From: an uncultured Porphyromonas sp.
GTDB lineage: Bacteria; Bacteroidota; Bacteroidia; Bacteroidales; Porphyromonadaceae
Direction of reading: 5' to 3'
DNA length: 5,073 bases
Assembly: GCA_946997275.1 (NCBI GenBank)
Contig: CAMPUN010000111.1
Location: forward strand, 1-5,073
In this document: positions 1 to 5,073 of the stretch, piece after piece
Numbering within the stretch: the stretch's first letter is position 1
How the letters are laid out: each line of letters begins with the position of its first letter
Notes under the pieces: model-generated
Told to the model about the DNA's origin: nothing
The model's database searches: none
The model's input: the letters and a program-made list of their open reading frames with translations, nothing else
Program-made: the position numbers and the translations under genes

Positions 1-126
1 TCTTCGGAACTTTGATTTGCTTCTTCCGAAGTTTCATTTCATTCTTCCGAAGTTTCATTTCCCAGCTCCGTGGAGGATTTTCGTTTGCTCCGTAGCGCTT
101 TTCGATTTCTTCGGTAGATACGTTTC
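1..126. repeat. Degenerate 21-22 bp tandem repeat array upstream of purL
   Basis: Two adjacent units at 21-41 and 42-62 match at 20 of 21 positions, with core CTTCCGAAG followed by TTTCATTTC. A partial unit at 1-20 matches 15 of 20 positions. Three weaker units follow, recognisable by a TCCG or TCGG core and a T-rich tail. The core tetranucleotide starts at 4, 25, 46, 67, 89 and 111, a regular step of 21 or 22 bp, which is about two helical turns. CTTCCGAAG is a palindrome around one central base. The array touches the left edge and may continue beyond it. Units 2 and 3 are certain; units 4-6 are an interpretation based on spacing and partial similarity. The function is unknown; an intergenic repeat family or a protein-binding array are both possible. 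Confidence 0.75.
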
Positions 127-143
127 TAGAGGAAAGGATTATA

Positions 144-173
144 ATGCGTCAGTCCTGCTGTCCTCAGCGCTAA
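144..173 (+). other. Possible 9-codon leader ORF with Shine-Dalgarno-like sequence
   Basis: ATG at 144 opens a nine-codon frame, MRQSCCPQR, ending in TAA at 171-173. A purine-rich AGAGGAAAGG lies at 128-137, six bases before the ATG, which is good Shine-Dalgarno spacing. Neither purL nor dprA has such a sequence, so the contrast is noticeable. Against it, the ORF is short enough to arise by chance, and the best purL promoter candidate lies downstream at 180-187 and would exclude it from the transcript. It would be transcribed only from an upstream start, for example one near the weak box TACGTTTC at 119-126. I list it as a low-confidence candidate and not as a gene. Confidence 0.12.
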
Positions 174-177
174 TTTC

Positions 178-191
178 CGTACATTTGCACG
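178..191. promoter_or_regulatory. Imperfect dyad over the purL -7 box, possible operator
   Basis: The sequence CGTACA-TT-TGCACG is an inverted repeat whose six-base arms match at five positions. It is centred within the candidate -7 box TACATTTG, so a dimeric regulator bound here would compete with RNA polymerase. A dyad this short can occur by chance, and no regulator is identified. Confidence 0.2.
180..187 (+). promoter_or_regulatory. Candidate Bacteroidota -7 promoter element for purL
   Basis: TACATTTG matches the Bacteroidota primary sigma factor -7 consensus TAnnTTTG at every defined position. It lies 40 bp before the purL ATG, which would place the transcript start near 193-195 and give a leader of about 34 nt. 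No clear TTTG -33 element is present at the expected distance (about 155-161 reads CTGCTGT), so the match rests on the -7 box alone. A weaker alternative, TACGTTTC, is at 119-126. Confidence 0.45.
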
Positions 192-227
192 TAAGTAGTT
201 TCAGATCCATTATACACAACACCCGCT

Positions 228-3200
228 ATGATTAGTTACTTTGTCCTTGGTGATACGATTTATGCCGTCTCACACACCTCAGCTCTCAGCGAGGAGACCT
301 GCGAGCGTCTCTCGTGGCTCTTTGGCGGAGCGCAGCTGGCTCCCGAGTCTCATCTCGAGGGCACCTTTGTGGGCCCACGTCCTACGCAGGTGACCCCATG
401 GAGCACCAACGCTGTGGAGATAACGCAAAACATGCGCATCGCTGGCATCGATCGTATCGAGCAGCTCACACGTACTCACGAGGCGAAGCCGCACTACGAC
501 CCGATGCTCCAAGCGATCTACAAGGGGCTAGGTCAGGAGAGCTTCGCCATGACTGCTGAGCCACAGCCGATCCGTGAGATTACGGATCTAGAGGCGTACA
601 ACGAGGAGGAGGGACTAGCCCTAAGCGAGGAGGAGATAGCCTACCTACAGGGTGTCTCGGCACGCATTGGTCGCCCGCTGACTGACTCTGAGGTCTTCGG
701 CTTCTCACAGGTCAACTCAGAGCACTGCCGTCATAAGATATTCAACGGCACTTTCGTCATCGATGGTTTGCGACAAAACGATTCGCTCTTTGCGATGATC
801 AAGCAAACCTCCAAGGAGAACCCCAACGGCATCGTATCGGCTTACAAGGACAATGTGGCTTTTGTCAAGGGTCCCCGCGTCTGGCAGTTTGCGCCAACGA
901 GCGCGACGGAGCCCTCGCTCTTTACACTACGGGAGCGCAATACGGTCTTGGCGCTAAAGGCTGAGACGCACAACTTCCCCACGACGGTTGAGCCCTTCAA
1001 CGGAGCGGCTACTGGCTCGGGCGGTGAGATTCGTGACCGTATGTGCGGTGGCAAGGGATCGCTACCACTCTCTGGTAGTGCCGTCTACATCACCTCCTAC
1101 CCACGCCTAGAGAAGGATCAGAAGCTTAGCCCTGCCAAGCTAGACCCACGCCCGTGGCTTTACCAGTCTCCGCAGGAGATCCTGACGAAAGCGAGCGACG
1201 GCGCTAGTGACTTTGGCAATAAGTTTGGACAGCCTCTGATCAACGGTTCGCTACTGACCTTCGAGCATCAAGAGAGCGCCGACAGCACGCTCTACGGCTA
1301 CGATAAGGTGATCATGCTAGCGGGCGGTATGGGCTACGCTCCCCAGGAGGATGCCAAGAAGGAGACGCCACAGCCTAGCGAGACGGTCGTACTACTCGGT
1401 GGCGACAACTACCGCATCGGTATGGGTGGCGGTGCCGTCAGCTCTGTTGCTACGGGCGAGTACAGTAGCGGTATCGAGCTTAATGCGGTACAGCGTGCCA
1501 ACCCTGAGATGCAGAAGCGTGTCCTCAACGTGGTTCGCGCCATCAGCGAACAGGGCGACAACCCGATCGTGAGCATCCACGACCACGGCGCTGGCGGACA
1601 CCTGAACTGTCTCACCGAGCTCATCGAGGAGACAGGAGGACGCATCGACATTGACGCACTTCCTGTAGGCGACCCGACGCTCTCCGCTAGAGAGATCATC
1701 GGCAATGAGAGCCAAGAGCGTGTCGGTCTGCTCATCCAGGAGCGTGAGTATGCGCAAATGGAGCAGATAGCACGGCGTGAGGGTAGTCCTATATATAAGG
1801 TAGGCGAGACGACCGACGATGAGCGCCTCCTCTTTAGCACAGAGCGGGAGGGACGCGCTGCCATTGACTTAGCCGTATCCGACCTTCTGGGGCAGTCGCC
1901 CAAGACGATTATGGAGGACGAGACGGTCACTTATCAATTTGCCCCAGTAAGCTATGACAAAGAGCTCTGGCGCCAATATCTAGACAAAGTCTTGACCCTC
2001 GAAGCGGTCGCCTCTAAGGATTGGTTGACCAACAAAGTGGATCGCTCCGTGACGGGGCGTGTGGCACAGCAGCAATGCGTCGGGGCGCTTCAGCTACCGC
2101 TCTCCGATCTTGGTGCTATGGCACTAGACTACGACGGTAAGAGCGGTATGGCTACTGCTGTAGGACATGCCCCTCAGGTGGCACTCATCGATGCTGAGGC
2201 TGGCTCTCGGATGGCTATCGCAGAGGCGCTGACGAACATTGTCTTTGCCCCCATCGAGGGCGGCATACGTGGCATCTCGCTCAGCGCTAACTGGATGTGG
2301 CCTTGTCGCAACAAGGGCGAGGACGCACGTCTCTATCAGGCGGTGCAGGCTTGTAGTGAGTTTGCCATAGATCTAGGGATCAACATCCCGACGGGCAAGG
2401 ACTCGCTCTCCATGACGCAGAAGTATCCCGACGGAAAGCAGGTGATGAGCCCAGGCACACTGATCATCACCGCAGCAGCTCCCGTGAGCAACGTCAGGGG
2501 CATCGTAACGCCTGAGCTCAAGGCAGCTAAGCAGAGCCGTCTGCTCTACATCGACTTTAGCTTTGCTCCGATGGCACTCGGTGGCTCAGCTTTGGCACAA
2601 GCCTTGGGACAGCTGGGCGACAGCTTCCCCACAGTCGGCGACACCGACTACTTCGCCACTGCCTTTGAGGCTGTTCAGGAGTTGATCCACAAGGGCTTAG
2701 TCCTAGCTGGTCACGACATCTCGGCAGGCGGTATGGTCACAACGCTCTTGGAGATGTGCTTTGCCAATACGCAGGGTGGCGCTGAGATTAGCCTCGATGA
2801 GCTCGCCAATGTGGACCTCGTCACGGCGCTCTATAGCGAGAACCCGGGCGTCATCCTACAAGTTTCTAAGGCAGAGCAGGCGAAGCGTATCCTCGAGGAG
2901 TACGAGATCGCTTATGCCGACCTCGGCGCACCCACTGAGTCTCGCCTGCTGATGATCCATCAAGAAGGCAAAACGTACGAGATCGACATCGATGCCGCGC
3001 GCAAGTGCTGGGCAAACAAATCTTACCTGCTGGACTGCTTCCAGAGTGGCGAAACGCTAGCAACGAGTCGCTACGAGAACCTTGGCAAGCAGCCCGTACA
3101 GTGGCGCTTCCCGCACGCTTTCGCTGGCACTTATGCGGGTCTCGGCCTAGAGCCTCATCGCACGAAGGCCTCGGGCATCAAGGCTGCTATCCTACGAGAC

Positions 3201-3929
3201 AACGGCACCAACGGTGAGCGTGAGATGGCTTACGCACTGCACCTCGCAGGCTTTGACGTGGTGGATGTGCATCTGACCGACCTCATCGAGGGACGCACAG
3301 ACCTAGCTGACGTGCGCATGCTCGTCTACTGCGGAGGCTTCTCGCACTCCGATGTCTTAGGCTCTGCCAAGGGCTGGGCTGCGGGTATCCTTTACAATGA
3401 GCGTGCTCGCAAGGCTATCGAAGCTTTCTATGCACGCCCCGACACCCTCTCACTCGGTATCTGCAACGGCTGTCAGCTCATGGCTCAGCTCGGGCTCCTC
3501 GGCAAGGATGCTCAGGGCGAAAGCCTCTTCAAGCTGGAGCACAACGCCTCGCACAAGTTTGAGTCCAACTTCCTAACCGTAGACATAGCCGACACGGGCG
3601 CTATCTTGACACAAGGTCTCGAGGGCTGTCAGCTCGGTGTATGGGTGGCTCACGGCGAGGGACGCTTCGTCTGCCCCACGATACCCGATGAGCAGATCGC
3701 AGCGCGCTACCATTACGACACCTACCCTGGCAATCCTAATGGCTCTGAGCGTGGCATCGCAGCACTTTGCAGTAGCGATGGCCGTCACCTAGCTATGATG
3801 CCTCACCCAGAGCGTGCTACGCTCACCTGGCAGTGTGGCTTCTATCCCGAGGAGCGTCGCCAGGAGGATCAGGTCTCACCGTGGATACAGTTCTTCCGCA
3901 ACGGTTACGAGTGGCTCGCCCAGCAGTAG
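228..3929 (+). CDS. purL: Phosphoribosylformylglycinamidine synthase, large single-chain form
   Basis: This cytosolic enzyme makes FGAM from FGAR, glutamine and ATP, the fourth step of de novo purine synthesis. At 1233 aa it is the large form, with all domains in one chain, so separate PurS and PurQ proteins are not needed. A PurS-like N-terminal domain covers about residues 1-140, with the motif PWSTNAVEITQN. The two-half ATP-binding synthase core follows, with VNSEHCRHK (162-170), KAETHN (244-249), TGSGGEIRD (262-270), HDHGAGG (451-457), DRSVTGR (605-611), TGKDS (722-726) and HDISAGG (from 829). The glutamine amidotransferase domain begins near 984. It has GGFSHSD (1036-1042), nucleophile Cys1079 in GICNGCQ, and the His1193/Glu1195 pair in PHPE, so it should be active. 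ATG 228 suits the family start (MISYFVLGDTIYAV), and no clear Shine-Dalgarno precedes it, as is usual in Bacteroidota. No frameshift or missing catalytic residue is seen. Confidence 0.98.
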   Translation: MISYFVLGDTIYAVSHTSALSEETCERLSWLFGGAQLAPESHLEGTFVGPRPTQVTPWSTNAVEITQNMRIAGIDRIEQLTRTHEAKPHYDPMLQAIYKGLGQESFAMTAEPQPIREITDLEAYNEEEGLALSEEEIAYLQGVSARIGRPLTDSEVFGFSQVNSEHCRHKIFNGTFVIDGLRQNDSLFAMIKQTSKENPNGIVSAYKDNVAFVKGPRVWQFAPTSATEPSLFTLRERNTVLALKAETHNFPTTVEPFNGAATGSGGEIRDRMCGGKGSLPLSGSAVYITSYPRLEKDQKLSPAKLDPRPWLYQSPQEILTKASDGASDFGNKFGQPLINGSLLTFEHQESADSTLYGYDKVIMLAGGMGYAPQEDAKKETPQPSETVVLLGGDNYRIGMGGGAVSSVATGEYSSGIELNAVQRANPEMQKRVLNVVRAISEQGDNPIVSIHDHGAGGHLNCLTELIEETGGRIDIDALPVGDPTLSAREIIGNESQERVGLLIQEREYAQMEQIARREGSPIYKVGETTDDERLLFSTEREGRAAIDLAVSDLLGQSPKTIMEDETVTYQFAPVSYDKELWRQYLDKVLTLEAVASKDWLTNKVDRSVTGRVAQQQCVGALQLPLSDLGAMALDYDGKSGMATAVGHAPQVALIDAEAGSRMAIAEALTNIVFAPIEGGIRGISLSANWMWPCRNKGEDARLYQAVQACSEFAIDLGINIPTGKDSLSMTQKYPDGKQVMSPGTLIITAAAPVSNVRGIVTPELKAAKQSRLLYIDFSFAPMALGGSALAQALGQLGDSFPTVGDTDYFATAFEAVQELIHKGLVLAGHDISAGGMVTTLLEMCFANTQGGAEISLDELANVDLVTALYSENPGVILQVSKAEQAKRILEEYEIAYADLGAPTESRLLMIHQEGKTYEIDIDAARKCWANKSYLLDCFQSGETLATSRYENLGKQPVQWRFPHAFAGTYAGLGLEPHRTKASGIKAAILRDNGTNGEREMAYALHLAGFDVVDVHLTDLIEGRTDLADVRMLVYCGGFSHSDVLGSAKGWAAGILYNERARKAIEAFYARPDTLSLGICNGCQLMAQLGLLGKDAQGESLFKLEHNASHKFESNFLTVDIADTGAILTQGLEGCQLGVWVAHGEGRFVCPTIPDEQIAARYHYDTYPGNPNGSERGIAALCSSDGRHLAMMPHPERATLTWQCGFYPEERRQEDQVSPWIQFFRNGYEWLAQQ

Positions 3930-3946
3930 TCCCCGCCACCTAGCCT

Positions 3947-5073
3947 ATGCCTGAGATAAGCCGTGAGCATCTCTGTATCTATGCCTTGACACAGCTCAAA
4001 GGCGTATCGCTACAGCTCGCTCGCCATCTGATAGAGTTTGCTGGATCAGCCACAGCACTATGGGCTGATCCACAAGCTCTGGCAAGGCTCAACGGACACG
4101 TCTACACGCATCTCTACCCGCTCCTACGGGATCGGGCTAAGCTTGAGGAAATGCAAGCGCTACTACAGCGCACCGCAGACCTAGGCATACGAATGGTCAG
4201 CATCTACGATGCCGACTACCCTCCTTTACTCCTACAGTGTGCAGATGCGCCACTGATACTCTTTTATCTAGGCGACCTAGCGCCACTCCATGCGGAGCAG
4301 ACGCTCAGCATCGTCGGCACGCGGAAGCCTTCGCAGCATGGTGTTGAGGATCTGCAGGCGATCATCAGCCATCTGCCCAGCGTGACCGACAGCGTGACCA
4401 TCGTCAGCGGACTGGCTCTTGGGCTAGACGCTGTCGCACACAAGGCGGCGCTACAGGCGAGCTTGCCCACCGTTGCTGTGCTGGCGCACGGGCTTCACAT
4501 GATCTACCCGAGCAATCACCGCAACCTCGCTCGCAGCATCGTATCTCACGGTGGAGCTCTACTCTCTGAGTACCCTGCGGGTGTCAAGCCTCAGCGACAT
4601 CAGTTTGTCTTGCGCAATCGTATCGTGGCGGGGCTCACGCAGGCGACCCTCGTCGGTCAGTCTGCCGAGCGTGGCGGTTCGCTCATCACGGCGCACCAAG
4701 CCTTCGACTACGACCGTGCCGTCTACGCACTCCCTGGACGCCCCTCAGATCGTGAAAACGAAGGGTGCAACAACCTTATCTACAACAATATCGCCAAGCT
4801 CATCACCTCAGCCACTCACCTCTGCGAAGACCTCGAGTGGAAGAAGCCAGACCATGAGGCGCGCAGTGCCGTCAGCTCCATGTCTCACGAGAGCAAGCTC
4901 AATGCTCTGCGAGCTCGCCTAGAGCCTGAGACACGTCCCCTCCTCGAACTACTCATAGAGAGCGGTGATGGCCTCTCGATCGATGCTATCTGTGACCAGA
5001 CGCTCATGGGCGTTGACGAAGTGAGCTTCCGACTCTTCCTCCTCGAGAGCGAAGGCGCCGTCTCGCTCCAGCC
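3947..5073 (+). CDS. dprA: DNA-processing protein DprA (DprA/Smf family), 3' end cut off by window
   Basis: DprA binds incoming single-stranded DNA in the cytoplasm during natural transformation, protects it and loads RecA. The frame from ATG 3947 stays open to the edge, giving 375 codons plus two bases. Residues about 8-40 form a helix-hairpin-helix/SAM-like region (LTQLKGVSLQLARHLIEFAG). A Rossmann-like DprA core follows: SIVGTRKPS (121-129), SGLALGLDAVAH (154-165), LAHGLHMIYPSNH (179-191), LSEYPAG, RNRIVAGL (223-230), GGSLITA (243-249), LPG (262-264) and GCNNLI (273-278). Residues about 332-375 resemble the C-terminal winged-helix domain, so probably only a few residues are missing. The start is the first ATG in frame, 17 bp after the purL stop, with no terminator and no Shine-Dalgarno, suggesting translation from a shared transcript. 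One oddity is Gly237-Gln238, where the family usually has a hydrophobic residue followed by Glu. Family identity is firm; a role in transformation in this organism is inferred. Confidence 0.95.
   Translation, partial: MPEISREHLCIYALTQLKGVSLQLARHLIEFAGSATALWADPQALARLNGHVYTHLYPLLRDRAKLEEMQALLQRTADLGIRMVSIYDADYPPLLLQCADAPLILFYLGDLAPLHAEQTLSIVGTRKPSQHGVEDLQAIISHLPSVTDSVTIVSGLALGLDAVAHKAALQASLPTVAVLAHGLHMIYPSNHRNLARSIVSHGGALLSEYPAGVKPQRHQFVLRNRIVAGLTQATLVGQSAERGGSLITAHQAFDYDRAVYALPGRPSDRENEGCNNLIYNNIAKLITSATHLCEDLEWKKPDHEARSAVSSMSHESKLNALRARLEPETRPLLELLIESGDGLSIDAICDQTLMGVDEVSFRLFLLESEGAVSLQ

Noticed and set aside
140..145. TATAAT, a perfect enterobacterial -10 hexamer
   Set aside because: The Bacteroidota primary sigma factor does not use this motif, and there is no TTGACA-like -35 about 17 bp upstream.
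174..227. Possible riboswitch or attenuator in the purL leader
   Set aside because: The predicted leader is only about 34 nt, too short for a purine or PreQ1-type aptamer with an expression platform, and no stable hairpin followed by a U-tract is visible.
17..235. 72-codon frame covering the leader, overlapping the purL start by 8 bp
   Set aside because: Its N-terminal part repeats LPKFHF every seven residues only because the underlying DNA repeats every 21 bp. It has no ribosome binding site, resembles no known protein family, and runs through the likely purL promoter.
1409..1930. 173-codon antisense frame within purL
   Set aside because: It lies wholly opposite a conserved purL segment. 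Its Ser/Arg/Pro-rich composition is typical of the reverse complement of a moderately GC-rich gene, and no promoter or domain is visible.
4551..4922. 123-codon plus-strand frame in the dprA region
   Set aside because: It is an out-of-frame shadow: the overlapping frame from 3947 carries all the conserved DprA motifs, while this one is Ser-rich with no recognisable domain.

Overview
The window looks like chromosomal housekeeping DNA from a Bacteroidota bacterium, most likely a Porphyromonas-type member of the Bacteroidales. Three things point that way: the single-chain large form of PurL with a Bacteroidales-like N-terminus, a TAnnTTTG-type -7 promoter box with no clear Shine-Dalgarno sequence before the genes, and a DprA whose motifs read like Bacteroidales versions (for example AHGL and SAERGGSLITA). 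The genus is an inference from sequence character, not from a database search.

Layout: positions 1-227 are non-coding leader DNA. They begin with a degenerate tandem array of 21-22 bp units (about 1-126) that runs off the left edge, followed by a candidate promoter with an imperfect dyad over its -7 box. Positions 228-3929 encode a complete phosphoribosylformylglycinamidine synthase (purL, 1233 aa). After a 17-bp gap with no terminator, position 3947 opens a second gene on the same strand, dprA. It is open to the right edge, with 375 codons visible, and probably lacks only its last few residues.

PurL makes FGAM in de novo purine synthesis. DprA loads RecA onto incoming single-stranded DNA during natural transformation. 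The two proteins have no direct biochemical link, but the short gap and shared strand suggest co-transcription. Both genes are intact as far as seen.

I found no new multi-gene system here. The points most worth a second look are the helically phased repeat array upstream of purL, the dyad over its likely promoter, and a two-residue change (Val-Glu to Gly-Gln) in an otherwise conserved DprA motif.
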